Counted from the first letter of the stretch, positions 1 through 9,972 are shown. The stretch is DNA of 64,000 nucleotides from Paenibacillus sp. Root52 (GCF_001426865.1 NZ_LMFO01000001.1:855729-919728); one strand, 5' to 3'. Notes: a model not told the origin generated them from the sequence alone. Translations and numbers: made by a program.

Positions 1-138
1 TAATGAGGTTCTCCTTGTACGTTTGGGTTAATAATGCGTGTCATATCTCGTCCCTACAAGTAATAAACGCATTAAATTACAGCATAGTTACACGAACTGC
101 TCCAAACGACCATATTTATTCAGTCTGTACAAGTTCAA

Positions 139-777
139 TCATTGCGATCTGGCATATTGTAAGATCGCCTCCGCTGCACGAACACGTATGTTGATATCCT
201 CACTGTCTAAAGCTTGTCTCATCACATGCAGGGCAGCATCAATTGTAGCTTTATCGACCTTCGTAGCTGGAGAATTCTTCCCTTCCGTTCCTTCCGTTGG
301 TTCATTCATACCTGTGAGATAACGATCTAACTGTGCTTGTGATACTGGATGTTCAAATTTAGCCAGTGTACCAGTCTGATGAATTAAAGCTTGTACTTTG
401 TCGTTTAAATCCTCCAAGGGTATCCTTCCCAGCCAGGTAACACCTCGCCGATGGCATATGAAGTCTTCTTCTATTCCTAAGGAATCATCGTAGTAATAAT
501 CGCCCAGATCTCCTACATACGCCCACTCATCATCCTTGATAACGACGTAGTCCCCGTCCTGCATAGTATGTACAAACGCATCAAAATCCTTCATCACACC
601 TGCTAGCTCTGTTTCTTCTAACTTGTAATGTCCCCTCAACCGCTCATTCCATTCCTCTGGTAACATCTCTTCCAAATTTCCTGTTCCAGGCCATGTCATA
701 CCAATAAAGTTATCCTCTAAAAATGAAGCTACATAACTCATTCCCCTTATGGAGGATTGGATGTAAAATAAGTTCAT
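139..777 (-). CDS. Hypothetical protein with EVE/PUA-like N-terminal region
   Basis: A 212-residue soluble protein with no signal peptide or membrane segment. The first 145 residues contain a stretch with HRRGVTWLGRIP followed by a short amphipathic region. This pattern (basic residues, W, then an IP turn) is seen in small PUA/EVE-like domains found in front of restriction or nucleic-acid-binding modules. The C-terminal 50 residues are helical and carry no catalytic motif. AGGAGG lies 11 nt before the ATG. No operon partner is visible. The domain assignment is inference from pattern only; the function is unknown. Confidence 0.7.
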   Translation of the reverse strand: MNLFYIQSSIRGMSYVASFLEDNFIGMTWPGTGNLEEMLPEEWNERLRGHYKLEETELAGVMKDFDAFVHTMQDGDYVVIKDDEWAYVGDLGDYYYDDSLGIEEDFICHRRGVTWLGRIPLEDLNDKVQALIHQTGTLAKFEHPVSQAQLDRYLTGMNEPTEGTEGKNSPATKVDKATIDAALHVMRQALDSEDINIRVRAAEAILQYARSQ

Positions 778-823
778 CTGATTTGCGCCTCCTATCCTTC
801 ATTATGTTATCTTCATATTAAAA

Positions 824-851
824 AACCTTCAAGAGCAATGTCTTGAAGGTT
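824..851 (-). terminator. Rho-independent terminator of the amino-acid transporter operon
   Basis: An 11-bp perfect stem (AACCTTCAAGA / TCTTGAAGGTT) with a 6-nt loop. On the minus strand it is followed by a run of six T. It lies 44 nt beyond the stop of the ATPase gene. Confidence 0.85.
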
Positions 852-894
852 TAGCATTATCATAATCAAAAGCGGACTTTTTGAACAACCTCTA

Positions 895-1623
895 TTAGAG
901 CACTTTTTCCAAGAAGCTAATTGTACGTTCATTCTTAGGATTCCCAAACACTTCTTCAGGGCTTCCTTCTTCTACGATGTAACCACCATCCATGAAGATC
1001 ACCCGATCGGCTACTTCACGTGCGAATCCCATCTCATGCGTAACGATCATCATCGTCATACCTTCACGAGCGAGATCCTTCATTACACCAAGTACCTCAC
1101 CAACCATCTCAGGGTCAAGCGCCGAAGTTGGTTCATCGAACAACATCACATCTGGCGTCATAGCAAGCGCACGAGCAATTGCCACACGTTGCTTCTGACC
1201 TCCAGATAGCTGGCTCGGGAAGCTGTTCGCTTTATCAGATAAACCTACACGGTCTAATAATTTAAGAGCAGTTTCGCGTGCCTGAGCTTCATTTAACAAA
1301 CCAAGTTCTTTTGGTGCAAATGAAATGTTTTTCAGTACATTAAAGTGAGGGAACAAGTTAAAGTGCTGAAATACCATACCGATATTTTCACGCGCCTTAT
1401 TAATGTTTGTTTTGGAATCATTGAGATCCTGATCATCCACAATCACTCGACCCTCAGTTATTTCTTCTAGCTGGTTAATGCAACGCAAAAACGTACTTTT
1501 ACCTGATCCAGAGGGGCCAATGACGCATACCACTTCACCCTCATTGACGGACATATCAATTCCTTTCAGAACATGATTCGTTCCGAAGCTTTTCTTCAAT
1601 CCTTCAACTCTAATTTTACCCAC
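895..1623 (-). CDS. glnQ: Polar amino-acid ABC transporter ATP-binding protein (GlnQ type)
   Basis: A 242-residue ATPase that powers uptake of a polar amino acid through the membrane partner encoded just upstream. Walker [10 protein letters not shown] is at residues 36-44, the Q-loop in FQHFNLF near 86-91, signature LSGGQ at 139-143 and Walker B VMLFDEP at 159-165, with the H-loop in IVTHEMG. The length is typical of the GlnQ/ArtM family. Its start overlaps the end of the permease gene by 8 nt, so the two are translationally coupled. Substrate (glutamine, arginine, cystine or another) cannot be read from the sequence; the symbol is a family name. Confidence 0.9.
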   Translation of the reverse strand: MGKIRVEGLKKSFGTNHVLKGIDMSVNEGEVVCVIGPSGSGKSTFLRCINQLEEITEGRVIVDDQDLNDSKTNINKARENIGMVFQHFNLFPHFNVLKNISFAPKELGLLNEAQARETALKLLDRVGLSDKANSFPSQLSGGQKQRVAIARALAMTPDVMLFDEPTSALDPEMVGEVLGVMKDLAREGMTMMIVTHEMGFAREVADRVIFMDGGYIVEEGSPEEVFGNPKNERTISFLEKVL

Positions 1624-3067
1624 GGCGAACCCTCACCTCCAGATAGTCAGCAACTTTGGTCAATGTGATAATAACAATCAGATACATAACCGCAACCGTT
1701 AACCAGATATCAAAAGAGGTAAACGTTCTAGCGATAACAATCTTGCCCGACTGAGTCAATTCAACAAGACCGATAACAGACAAGATCGACGTATCTTTCA
1801 ATGTGATTACCATCTGGTTGATAAATGAAGGAATCATCACTCGAATTGCTTGTGGAATAACAATCTTCATCATTGCCTTACGATAAGGCAGGCCTAATGA
1901 ACGAGCTGCTTCCAGCTGTCCTGGATCAATTGATTGAATCCCGCCCCGAATAATTTCGGTTACGTAAGCTCCTGCGTTCAAACTAAGTGTTAGGATGGCT
2001 GCGAGGAACAGTGGCATCGTAAAGCCGAATGCTTGCGGAATCCCGAAGTAAATAAAGAAAGCCAGAACAATCAATGGAATACCACGGAACACGTCAACAA
2101 AAACGGTCGCAATTCCACGAAGGATCTTATTCTGTCCTACCTTCATAAATCCAAAGATCAGACCAATGATAAAGGCAAAGAACAGAGATACAATTGTGTA
2201 CAGCAATGTATTACCTAACCCTTTAAACAGAGCTGGCAGTGAATTCTGAACATTCTCCCACCGGCTTGTTTCTCCAGCAGTTGGAGCATTGTCACCAACA
2301 TATTTCTCCAGAATTTGATCATACTCACCACTTGCTTTAATGTTCACGAGTCCTGCATCAAACATCTGAAGCAATTCTTGATTCTTCCCCTTACTTACCG
2401 CAAATCCGTAAGAGTCTCCTTCTTCTTTCTTGGTTACAATTTTCAATCCATTATTTTGTTTAACCCCATAAGCAAGAACAGGCTGATCCTCGAAACATGC
2501 GATAGAATTACCTGTTATTACGTCCAGATACATCTGTGCAGAGTCCTCAAAAGGTACGATGGTAAATCCATACTCGGAGGCGATGGATTCAGCAAAGTTA
2601 TATCCAGCCGTTCCCGTTTTTACAGCAACCTTTTGTCCTCGGAGATCTTCATAACTTTTCACTGTATCGTTATTCGCGCTAATTCCCATAACGACACCTG
2701 ATGGATAATAAGCTTCCGAAAAATCAAATACTTTCTTTCTTTCGTCCGTAATGCTCATCCCTGCGATGACGCCATCAACTTGATTCGACTCAAGCGCTTG
2801 AACGGCTGCGTTAAATCCGAGAGCCTTGATCTCGTACTTGAAATTCTGATCCTTGGCAATGGCGGCCATTAGATCCATATCAATACCTACAAAATTACCA
2901 TTCGCATCCTGGAATTCAAATGGGGCAAATGTAATGTCTGTACCGATGACATAAGTTTTGCCTGAATTCGCTTCTGTTGCGGATGCTCCCCCTGCCCATC
3001 CAGATAACCCTGTCACTAGGAGCAAAACCAGGGTAAGTACAAAAAATGAGACCTTCGTTGTTTTCAT
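1616..3067 (-). CDS. Amino-acid ABC transporter, fused substrate-binding protein and permease
   Basis: A 483-residue fusion protein. Residues 1-32 are a signal sequence. A family-3 solute-binding domain follows ([11 protein letters not shown], then [10 protein letters not shown] and [10 protein letters not shown]) to about residue 260. The rest is a BPD-type permease with several membrane spans and the [13 protein letters not shown] coupling loop. Binding protein and permease on one chain is also known from lactococcal GlnPQ. I chose the internal ATG at 3067 because GAGGAGG sits 5 nt upstream; a longer in-frame reading starts at 3100. It forms an operon with the ATPase that overlaps its 3' end. 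Confidence 0.9.
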   Translation of the reverse strand: MKTTKVSFFVLTLVLLLVTGLSGWAGGASATEANSGKTYVIGTDITFAPFEFQDANGNFVGIDMDLMAAIAKDQNFKYEIKALGFNAAVQALESNQVDGVIAGMSITDERKKVFDFSEAYYPSGVVMGISANNDTVKSYEDLRGQKVAVKTGTAGYNFAESIASEYGFTIVPFEDSAQMYLDVITGNSIACFEDQPVLAYGVKQNNGLKIVTKKEEGDSYGFAVSKGKNQELLQMFDAGLVNIKASGEYDQILEKYVGDNAPTAGETSRWENVQNSLPALFKGLGNTLLYTIVSLFFAFIIGLIFGFMKVGQNKILRGIATVFVDVFRGIPLIVLAFFIYFGIPQAFGFTMPLFLAAILTLSLNAGAYVTEIIRGGIQSIDPGQLEAARSLGLPYRKAMMKIVIPQAIRVMIPSFINQMVITLKDTSILSVIGLVELTQSGKIVIARTFTSFDIWLTVAVMYLIVIITLTKVADYLEVRVRRG

Positions 3068-3290
3068 ATGTCCTCCTCTTCTCGGTCTCCTCCGAATCAT
3101 CTTTAGTATTCATTGGAGTTGGTGTCAGTGTTACACTTTTTTTGTCAGACATATTGCCCATTATACATATTATTTTATATTGAGAAAATAAAATTTTAAG
3201 TATTTATTGTTTTCTAAAGCTGATCGTATGTTAACAACTGCATTTCTACATCATGGCTGACCAAATGGTTCAAGTAAAGTTAATCTGACC

Positions 3291-3309
3291 TATATGAAGG
3301 CTTCATATA
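3291..3309. repeat. 19-nt perfect inverted repeat between operons
   Basis: TATATGAAG, a central G, then CTTCATATA. It lies between the 3' end of the 3352 gene and the transporter start. There is no T run on either side, so an operator or processing site is more likely than a terminator. Function unknown. Confidence 0.4.
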
Positions 3310-3351
3310 CAGGGAACAATAAGGCTTACGATTAGAATGGTTCAGCGTAGG

Positions 3352-4038
3352 TTAAAGCTTGATTTCATCTTTGAGCTCCTCGATCTTTTCAAAATGAGGC
3401 TTTACTTCATTTAGAATGATGGATTTAAGCTGCTCCATACTTCTCTCATCCCCCCATTGTAATTGATGATCTACACCTTCCTTGTATGAAGAAAGTGTCT
3501 TATCCAATGCACGCAGTTCTTTGGCGATCGATGCAAGTGCGGTTTGGGTAGCCTGAGGAATTAATTTCGGTTTATCCTTCCAATAATGATGACTGATTCC
3601 ATACATTAATCCATATAGACCACTGCCGTAGGCGAGTTGATACACCTCCTCCTGTTTCGCTGACGTCATAACAGAGTAATCGCTCATATACCGAGGTTTT
3701 GATGTAGATATGTAATCATCACTGAACTCAATAAGTGTCGTTAGATATTGAGTCGCATCCTTCGCCTGCACCTTTGCTTGTTCAAGCAGCTTCTGAACCT
3801 TTGCTGGTGCTTCCTGATTTGTCACCTGACTAAGTTCTTCCAGCGTTTGTGCCATTGGCTTGAAGGAGGGGCCTTCTTTTAGAAGTGTGATGTAACCACT
3901 ATTATTTTTGGATTGGTATAGCTCCATTAGGATATCTTCGTTTGCTTTGGCTTCGTTTAATCGGTGCTCATAATAAAAGAACACGATTACCAGTATGGCG
4001 ATAAATATCAAATACCGTTTAATCATTGCTTTATTCAT
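3352..4038 (-). CDS. Membrane-anchored hypothetical protein
   Basis: A 228-residue protein with one N-terminal hydrophobic anchor (about residues 8-23) followed by a helical, charged extracytoplasmic region rich in Q, K and E. No lipobox and no catalytic motif are visible. I do not recognise the family. A second in-frame ATG at 4026 could be the true start, because the Shine-Dalgarno-like GAAGGA fits that one better. It is monocistronic, with long AT-rich spacers on both sides. Confidence 0.7.
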   Translation of the reverse strand: MNKAMIKRYLIFIAILVIVFFYYEHRLNEAKANEDILMELYQSKNNSGYITLLKEGPSFKPMAQTLEELSQVTNQEAPAKVQKLLEQAKVQAKDATQYLTTLIEFSDDYISTSKPRYMSDYSVMTSAKQEEVYQLAYGSGLYGLMYGISHHYWKDKPKLIPQATQTALASIAKELRALDKTLSSYKEGVDHQLQWGDERSMEQLKSIILNEVKPHFEKIEELKDEIKL

Positions 4039-4384
4039 CCTTCATCTGCCATTTCTATTCGTATTCATATACCTTTACCGTGGATAATAATTGGCATATC
4101 TGAGAATTGTAGCATATGACCAAAGCAGCTAATACAGGAGATTATTACCAAACAGGATCAATTAAACTCCGCTGTGTGACACTTAATATCCAACAGACTC
4201 TCATATAATAAGCCGTTGATTTTGTTCTAATCAACGGCTTAACAGAATCGTTAGATGACATAACTCTTAATAGAGACTCTTTATTTTTTTATGAACGTAG
4301 TGGCATATCATACACATAACGAAGCAATGTTATATATATCATAAACACGGCAAATTTAATTGAATCAGAGGAGTTACACAACTC
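4039..4384. other. Intergenic spacer
   Basis: A 346-nt AT-rich gap between two minus-strand genes. It holds one terminator-like hairpin (4210-4240). I see no further gene, RNA or repeat in it. Confidence 0.6.
4210..4240 (-). terminator. Terminator-like hairpin
   Basis: A 12-bp perfect stem (AAGCCGTTGATT / AATCAACGGCTT) with a 7-nt loop. The T tract after it is weak (TTATTATAT on the minus strand). It probably ends the transcript of the 4385 membrane-protein gene, although it sits about 145 nt downstream of it. Confidence 0.6.
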
Positions 4385-4801
4385 TTATACTTTGACCGAA
4401 GTACATAGCATGAATATGGCGAAGAAAAACAAAAATATACAGAATATAAGGATAGGTACTGGATGCTGACTATGCATTACAATCATAGGAGACATAAGAC
4501 CAGCCATAATTCCGCCGGATACGCCGGTAACAATCGTTTGATAATCCACAAGCGCCCCAAAGATCATGCCCACAAGCATGGCGAAGATGGTGACAATGAT
4601 CGTAACCCAGGTTGCATAGTAAGGGAATTGTAATCCCCATAATCCGCCAAAAGCGATAGCACTTACCGTACTAACAGTCATAGAAATATTCATGCCCAAA
4701 TGATAGCCAATCAAGTTCCTCAACTTTCTCAAATGCATATATCCTGCAAAAATACCTACACATAACATTACATTCGTTATGATAAATAAGACGATATCCA
4801 T
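4385..4801 (-). CDS. Four-helix hypothetical membrane protein
   Basis: A 138-residue protein with four predicted membrane spans and glycine-rich helices (GMIFGALVDYQTIVTGVSGGIMAG). No known transporter motif was recognised. The start is the ATG at 4801, with GGGGGA about 5 nt upstream; the GTG one codon earlier is less likely. It lies back to back with the 4882 gene, so the 80-nt spacer should hold both promoters. Function unknown. Confidence 0.7.
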   Translation of the reverse strand: MDIVLFIITNVMLCVGIFAGYMHLRKLRNLIGYHLGMNISMTVSTVSAIAFGGLWGLQFPYYATWVTIIVTIFAMLVGMIFGALVDYQTIVTGVSGGIMAGLMSPMIVMHSQHPVPILIFCIFLFFFAIFMLCTSVKV

Positions 4802-4881
4802 CACTTTCCCCCTATCAACTGAATAAGGTACGAGCGCTTCTCATAAGATGGTGTATATCATACATATGGAGGTGAACACTC

Positions 4882-5523
4882 ATGCTGGATCCAGGCTCAA
4901 GCAAGTTCAGCTCACCTGCAAGTCCGCTTCCTGCTCATGAATTGAGAATACTTCAGGAATACATTCATCATCAAAATGTTCAAATCATTGGTGAAATCAA
5001 TCCTCTCCGTCGTAAAGAGATTATGTTATCTAACTTTTTCAAATCTCACAAAAATCAAACTGTGAAACTTAAGGTTCATAGTCGCAATCAGTTCACTGAA
5101 ATGATGGCCAAAACAGAGGCCGTAGGTCGAGATTTTGTCAACTTGACTACTCTCCTAACCAAATATTGGATCCCCTTTCGCTCAATTGTTACCGCCGAAC
5201 AACCTTATGACCAAGTGAATGTTCCACACCAACAACATCAGCAGGTTGTTTATGATGAAGATCTTAAACAAAAAATACTTCTGAAATTCGGTAAAACCGT
5301 AAGCCAAAAAGATTTTCTGAAACAGCAATTTTTCGAGCAAACTTTAGCTGGTCATATCAAGTCTCTAAAGAACGACAAATTAATCGTCGAAACAAGTACC
5401 GCTCGAATCCGAAGCAGATTGTTAGATATCAACGCTCAGGAAATCCTATTGAAAGAGAAAAACCACCAACGTTCAGTACCGTGGACTGATATTTTATGGA
5501 TTGAAAAGCAACGTTTTATCTGA
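4882..5523 (+). CDS. Protein with two Sm-like beta-barrel repeats, probable spore-surface locus member
   Basis: A 213-residue soluble protein. Two segments (about residues 50-108 and 128-212) show the alternating hydrophobic pattern of a small five-strand barrel, each ending in a short final strand (SIVTAEQP; DILWIEKQRF). The same pattern recurs in the proteins at 9277, 9577, 9973 and 10812. The start has GGAGGTG 7 nt upstream. It converges on the multicopper oxidase gene across a shared terminator. No catalytic residues are visible. Membership in this locus is inferred from fold pattern and position; the exact family was not recognised. Confidence 0.75.
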   Translation: MLDPGSSKFSSPASPLPAHELRILQEYIHHQNVQIIGEINPLRRKEIMLSNFFKSHKNQTVKLKVHSRNQFTEMMAKTEAVGRDFVNLTTLLTKYWIPFRSIVTAEQPYDQVNVPHQQHQQVVYDEDLKQKILLKFGKTVSQKDFLKQQFFEQTLAGHIKSLKNDKLIVETSTARIRSRLLDINAQEILLKEKNHQRSVPWTDILWIEKQRFI

Positions 5524-5556
5524 AATAGATATGATAATAAGATCATGCGAAGGGGA

Positions 5557-5590
5557 AGACACCTCATCATGTTATGAGAAGGTGTCTTTT
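5557..5590. terminator. Bidirectional terminator
   Basis: The stem AGACACCT / AGGTGTCT plus inner CAT/ATG pairs, with TTTT on the right side, separates the convergent 4882 gene and the multicopper oxidase. Confidence 0.8.
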
Positions 5591-5597
5591 CTATTTT

Positions 5598-8500
5598 TCA
5601 CTTCTTATTCTGTTTGGGAAGTTTAACATTCAAAGGCGCGAGCTCTGGAGTCTGTTGATCAAATACTCTTAAAATCCCCCATAAGCCGAGTTCAATGTCC
5701 CATCTTATATTTCCTGAACGATACAAGTAATCTCCAGGAATGCTAAGTGAGCCACCTGCACCATATAAGAGCAAGAAGTCGTCTGTATGTCCCACGCTTA
5801 TCTGGCCTTGAAAGGATACACTCAATGAGTTCAGGTCATCATCACTTCGTAGCCACTGGTGACCGTGCAGCACAAAGGTATGAGCTCTAGCACGATCAGA
5901 AATAAACATCATTCGGATCACAACAGGGTCGCCTGCATACGCAAGAAATACAGGTGTTGAAGGATCACCATGAACTTTAGAGCTGAAGATAAGGGAAACA
6001 TCCGGATTTACCGCAAGTCTATTTTTGAAACGTTCTGCACGGTAATTGAAACCTCGCGATCCTTGATCCTCAAAATCCTCTGTCTCTTCTTCTTCTACCT
6101 CTTGATTTATCGTTATGACAGGTTCAGGGTCTATAATGAGCATACCATCCTGATTATATAATCGAACTCCGTCATGCATAATCACGCAATATTCTCTAAG
6201 ACTTAAACCTCCACTGCTTATAATGACCTGACTTCCTGTGCTTGTAGGTTTTCTTGTAACAGGGTCAAGGTAGACGGAGCCTTGAGGTTCTGTGACCAAA
6301 AGTCCAAATGCTCCATGATGTCGATGGTTACGAATGTCTGCCATATCGGTAAGTCCCACGCTGCCAATCTGCTGATCAATATACCAGTGATACGTAATGT
6401 GTTCTCCAGGTGCGATGGTCTGATCCGGATTGAATCCAACCGTAGCTCCATCTGAACTTAGAACATCATATTCAAGCAGTTGTGCATGTAACGATATTCG
6501 TTTGGAGGGTCTATGTTTAAAGTTAACAGGTAATCCAGGGTAGAATTGATCATCTGGAGGAAATTTCAAATGATGCAGCTGATTTGATAGTCGAACTTCA
6601 ACGATTTCACCTACATTGCCTCTTATAATCAAGGGCTCTGGATTCATTTTTTTAGTGAGTATATCCTTAACATTTTCTTTCAAAGCAAAAATAATGCTGT
6701 ACGGATCCTGATCACCAAAGTGATTATAGATCACAGGTGTCTGTATAGCGACAATATCATAACTTCGAATAGGCGCGCCCTTAGGGCCAGGCAAATTACG
6801 CTCTATTGCTCTGGGTGGCCTTTCCCCTGAAGGAACAGGCAATGGTTCTGTTCTAGGTTTAGGTGCTTTTCGATCAGGTAAGGGAATTAAGTGGGGTACA
6901 AGCTTCTCATAAGAACGCATAATCCCCCAATTCCCTATCCAAAGATCATCGATTGAGCCATAATGGTACAACAGATCGAAATCTCCTGATCCTTCAACAG
7001 CAAATTCCAGTGTGAACGACTCGGATAATCCGATGTGCTGCTGATCGACCAGATCTGATTCAAGGTCTCCCCTTTCCCGCCTCCAACGCTGCCCATGCAG
7101 ATTAAAGGAGTGGGATTCCTCCTGCGCACCCTGAAGAAGCCGAATTCGCACAGGGTCACCGTTGTAGGTTTGCAGTAGAGGTGTCACCGGATCTCCGTGT
7201 ACCCATGAACTAAACACATAGGCTGGATCCATATGAGGTTCATTCAAGCGAAATTGTAGCGGTTCATTTCTATAGTTAATTCCCATCCCCCCTGGATCGT
7301 CATGGGAGCTTGGAAAAGGCGGTTGGTTTAATGGATTACCATCCGAATCAAACAAGAGTGCAAAGTCGTGGACAAGCAAAGTGAACTCTCTAAAATCAGG
7401 AATAAATGGATTCGTTATTGTCGCCTGTGTTCCCGATCTAATCTCTTCCCCAGTATGTGAAGATAAGTATTTGGAGCCTCTCGGTTGTATATTAATTCCG
7501 GCAAAAACCCCATGTTGTTGGTGTTGGTTGGCAAACAGATGATCATGAAAAAAAGTAGCTTTTAGTTCAGCATCGGCAAACCATTGATATTCAATCGTCT
7601 GCCCAGGAAGTATACCTGAATCATAATTCCAGCCGACGTTGGCTCCATCCGATACAAGCGGATCGAATTTCACAAAGTGAACATGAAGTCCTGCCTCATA
7701 CGTACGGTTGACCAATTGAAAAGCATTGCCCCCTATAACTTCAGGGAACTTATTCGTAAATTTAAGTCTGACACAATCTCCGCCATTGGCTCGAATTGTT
7801 AGCGGTTCAGGTGCTTTACGTCCAGAGCACACAGCTTCTTCATCCTCAGCCAAAACAAACATTCTGCCCTGAGGATCATGCCACCCTTGATTGTTATAGA
7901 CAATTGGAAGCTGTATCGCTACGATGTGAAATTCTCGGATTGGATTGATTAAAGGGTCACACGGGTTTACAAATACCGCACCAGGAACAGCATTCGGTGC
8001 AAATTGGTTTATTTCCAGCGGAGTTGATTCACGCCCACCAATAATGCCGAGTGGTGGTCTAGGAGCTTTTTTGCCAATAATACCAGGTATAAAATTAGGG
8101 AAGCCTGGCTTTTGTTTGGTCGGCTTCGGAGGAACAGGCTGACCCGGAAGGGGAATCAGAGCATCAATTGGTTTACCGTTAGGATATTTCTGCGTTCCAT
8201 CCTGCAAAGTATTAAAAATTCGCTGCATTCCCCACATGCCTTCTTCAAAGTGCGGATATAGGTGACAATGAACAATAATATCTCCAAAAGCACCTTGCAT
8301 GCTCCCTGCTCCATAGAGAGGTGAGACTGTATAGGAAGCCTGTGGAGAGATGGCTTGTGAATCCTTAATTTCGGAGTCTAGATCCGTCGTCTCAAATAGC
8401 CATTGATGCACATGATAATGAAATACATGTGTTTCCTTAACTCCGCCGTGAATAACCCTTATCTTCACAGGGTCTCCTACGTAGGCTCTTAGAATAGGCA

Positions 8501-9266
8501 TTGCGGGATCACCAAACATCCATGAGTCATGATGTACTTCTTCACCTTCCGTTTCCGGAGATACAACGCCTTCTAATATGAGACGATGTCGATTCCTCAT
8601 CGGTTCAGATCGGTAGTTGATGGCATGCGTTGCTTCGGGTTGAAACGTATGTGGACTAAAAGGTGTATCACCTGTCAGGTCTTTAATCTCCATTTCATCG
8701 TGAAATACCCAGGCATATTCACGAAATGAAGGCAGGAAAGGATTATGTATGTCAGCGTACACACCAGAAAGTAGTGGCTTTCCTGTCTTAGGATCAGTCC
8801 ATGTGGAACCTTGGGGCTCCACAATCAGCGCTCCGAATAGCCCATGAACTTGTGTACCGAGTTCACTAGAGAGCGTGTTTCCAAAATCCGTGAAATAACA
8901 AATTCCTTCCAGGGTTGTATGCCACCTATACGTTATGCAATCCCCTGGTTGAACCGTTGTATTAGGATTAAAGCCCACTGCCGCGCCATCTGATGTAGTA
9001 ACGTCATATTCAACATCCTGTATATGAATAGATGAAGGATAATGCAGTTTATTTTCAAACAAAATCTCAATATCGTCTCCTGCATTGGCACGAATGATTA
9101 AAGGCTGTACCAGATCAACCGTAGTAAAAGGATTCTTAGCAATAAGCCTACGAACCTTATCCTCATTCTCTTTCAATACATACATTTTCCCTTCAGGGTC
9201 GTGATCTCCAAAGTCATTTACGACAATACGAACCGAAATAGCTACAACATGAAATTTTCTTTTCAC
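5598..9266 (-). CDS. mnxG: Six-cupredoxin-domain multicopper oxidase, MnxG-like spore Mn(II) oxidase
   Basis: A 1222-residue protein made of three homologous modules, each starting like FHVVAI...DFGDHDPEGKMYVL (residues 5, 446 and about 845). Type 1 and trinuclear copper ligands are at H280/H283/H285 (HVFHYHVH), H333-C334-H335, H339 and M344 in module 1, and at HVH 528-530, HDH 574-576, H582 and H585 in module 2. Size, layout and the two small upstream genes match MnxG of marine Bacillus spores, which oxidises Mn(II) to Mn oxide in the exosporium. There is no signal peptide, as expected for a mother-cell-made spore-layer protein. GTG start, AGGTG 5 nt upstream. A laccase-like role on other substrates is the alternative. 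Confidence 0.85.
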   Translation of the reverse strand: MKRKFHVVAISVRIVVNDFGDHDPEGKMYVLKENEDKVRRLIAKNPFTTVDLVQPLIIRANAGDDIEILFENKLHYPSSIHIQDVEYDVTTSDGAAVGFNPNTTVQPGDCITYRWHTTLEGICYFTDFGNTLSSELGTQVHGLFGALIVEPQGSTWTDPKTGKPLLSGVYADIHNPFLPSFREYAWVFHDEMEIKDLTGDTPFSPHTFQPEATHAINYRSEPMRNRHRLILEGVVSPETEGEEVHHDSWMFGDPAMPILRAYVGDPVKIRVIHGGVKETHVFHYHVHQWLFETTDLDSEIKDSQAISPQASYTVSPLYGAGSMQGAFGDIIVHCHLYPHFEEGMWGMQRIFNTLQDGTQKYPNGKPIDALIPLPGQPVPPKPTKQKPGFPNFIPGIIGKKAPRPPLGIIGGRESTPLEINQFAPNAVPGAVFVNPCDPLINPIREFHIVAIQLPIVYNNQGWHDPQGRMFVLAEDEEAVCSGRKAPEPLTIRANGGDCVRLKFTNKFPEVIGGNAFQLVNRTYEAGLHVHFVKFDPLVSDGANVGWNYDSGILPGQTIEYQWFADAELKATFFHDHLFANQHQQHGVFAGINIQPRGSKYLSSHTGEEIRSGTQATITNPFIPDFREFTLLVHDFALLFDSDGNPLNQPPFPSSHDDPGGMGINYRNEPLQFRLNEPHMDPAYVFSSWVHGDPVTPLLQTYNGDPVRIRLLQGAQEESHSFNLHGQRWRRERGDLESDLVDQQHIGLSESFTLEFAVEGSGDFDLLYHYGSIDDLWIGNWGIMRSYEKLVPHLIPLPDRKAPKPRTEPLPVPSGERPPRAIERNLPGPKGAPIRSYDIVAIQTPVIYNHFGDQDPYSIIFALKENVKDILTKKMNPEPLIIRGNVGEIVEVRLSNQLHHLKFPPDDQFYPGLPVNFKHRPSKRISLHAQLLEYDVLSSDGATVGFNPDQTIAPGEHITYHWYIDQQIGSVGLTDMADIRNHRHHGAFGLLVTEPQGSVYLDPVTRKPTSTGSQVIISSGGLSLREYCVIMHDGVRLYNQDGMLIIDPEPVITINQEVEEEETEDFEDQGSRGFNYRAERFKNRLAVNPDVSLIFSSKVHGDPSTPVFLAYAGDPVVIRMMFISDRARAHTFVLHGHQWLRSDDDLNSLSVSFQGQISVGHTDDFLLLYGAGGSLSIPGDYLYRSGNIRWDIELGLWGILRVFDQQTPELAPLNVKLPKQNKK

Positions 9267-9276
9267 ATTTCACCTC

Positions 9277-9561
9277 TTAAACTCGTATTTCGGGGATCGG
9301 GTTCTCCGGTGTCTCTACGAAATAAACCTGAATATTATCAATATGTGTACGAAGTGACGTGTTATCAAATTCGGGTACATTACAGATCTCTACCTGGATC
9401 GAAATCGTATCTGCTTCAACTTCAAGAATCCGCCCCACATAAAAGAAGGGATAGGATTCAATAATAACCAGAATACGACTACCTATGGCTGAAGTAAGTT
9501 CCGCAATGAGCGCCTCTTGTCTGAGATCGTTGATATTACGAGCCTCTTCCCGCTGAAGCAT
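9277..9561 (-). CDS. mnxF: MnxF-like small subunit with Sm-like fold pattern
   Basis: A 94-residue protein. After a helical N-terminus (about 1-25) comes a barrel-like pattern: GSRILVIIESYPFFYVGRIL, then DTISIQVEI, ending in HIDNIQVYFVE. In Bacillus the Mn oxidase is purified as a complex of MnxG with a hexamer of MnxE and MnxF (about 12 and 11 kDa); size and gene order fit. The gene lies 10 nt upstream of the oxidase gene and 15 nt after the previous one, so it is in the same operon. AAAGGAGG precedes the ATG. The symbol rests on context and size rather than an alignment. Confidence 0.7.
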   Translation of the reverse strand: MLQREEARNINDLRQEALIAELTSAIGSRILVIIESYPFFYVGRILEVEADTISIQVEICNVPEFDNTSLRTHIDNIQVYFVETPENPIPEIRV

Positions 9562-9576
9562 TATTCCTAACCTCCT

Positions 9577-9897
9577 TTAAGAAAGTGTTAGTCTATTATT
9601 CATTGCAAAAGGTGCAAAGATGGCAATGTTCTCAATGGGGAAACATAGCGGCGTCGGAAACTGAAAGTTGGGAGCATTGGGCATCTTGATAATCACTGGA
9701 TTTAATTGAATAGATCCACCTCTAACGATTTCAAGTCTGCCTGTAAAAATCGGTCTAAATGTCTGTCCTAGTATGTTTAGCTGCGAAGCATCAAGAATGA
9801 CGATAATTTCTTGACCAAGCAATTCTTCAAAAATCGTATTGCTCTCCCTTAGCTCCGGTGAGTTATAATCTTCACCATAATTATGCAATGAACTCAA
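9577..9897 (-). CDS. mnxE: MnxE-like small subunit with Sm-like fold pattern
   Basis: A 106-residue protein starting at a TTG preceded by AAGGAGGG, about 6 nt away. GQEIIVILDASQLNILGQ and FTGRLEIVRGGSIQLN, then a final IENIAIFAPF strand, match the barrel pattern of its downstream neighbour, as expected if the two form a mixed ring. The middle carries a proline-rich loop (MPNAPNFQFPTP). It would be the first of three tightly spaced oxidase-complex genes. The symbol rests on order, size and pattern. Confidence 0.7.
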   Translation of the reverse strand: MSSLHNYGEDYNSPELRESNTIFEELLGQEIIVILDASQLNILGQTFRPIFTGRLEIVRGGSIQLNPVIIKMPNAPNFQFPTPLCFPIENIAIFAPFAMNNRLTLS

Positions 9898-9972
9898 TGT
9901 ATTCCCTCCTTGAACATATTTTGTGATACAACATAACCAGTTATATATATGGTAACAAGGAGGGAGAATATG

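Noticed and set aside
2315..2701. Plus-strand 128-codon frame inside the binding-protein/permease fusion
   Set aside because: It is fully antisense to a well-supported transporter gene and shows no start signal.
9898..9972. Sigma-K promoter upstream of the mnxE-like gene
   Set aside because: The AT-rich CATATATATA block does not satisfy the CATANNNTA spacing and no convincing -35 AC was found; calling it would be wishful.
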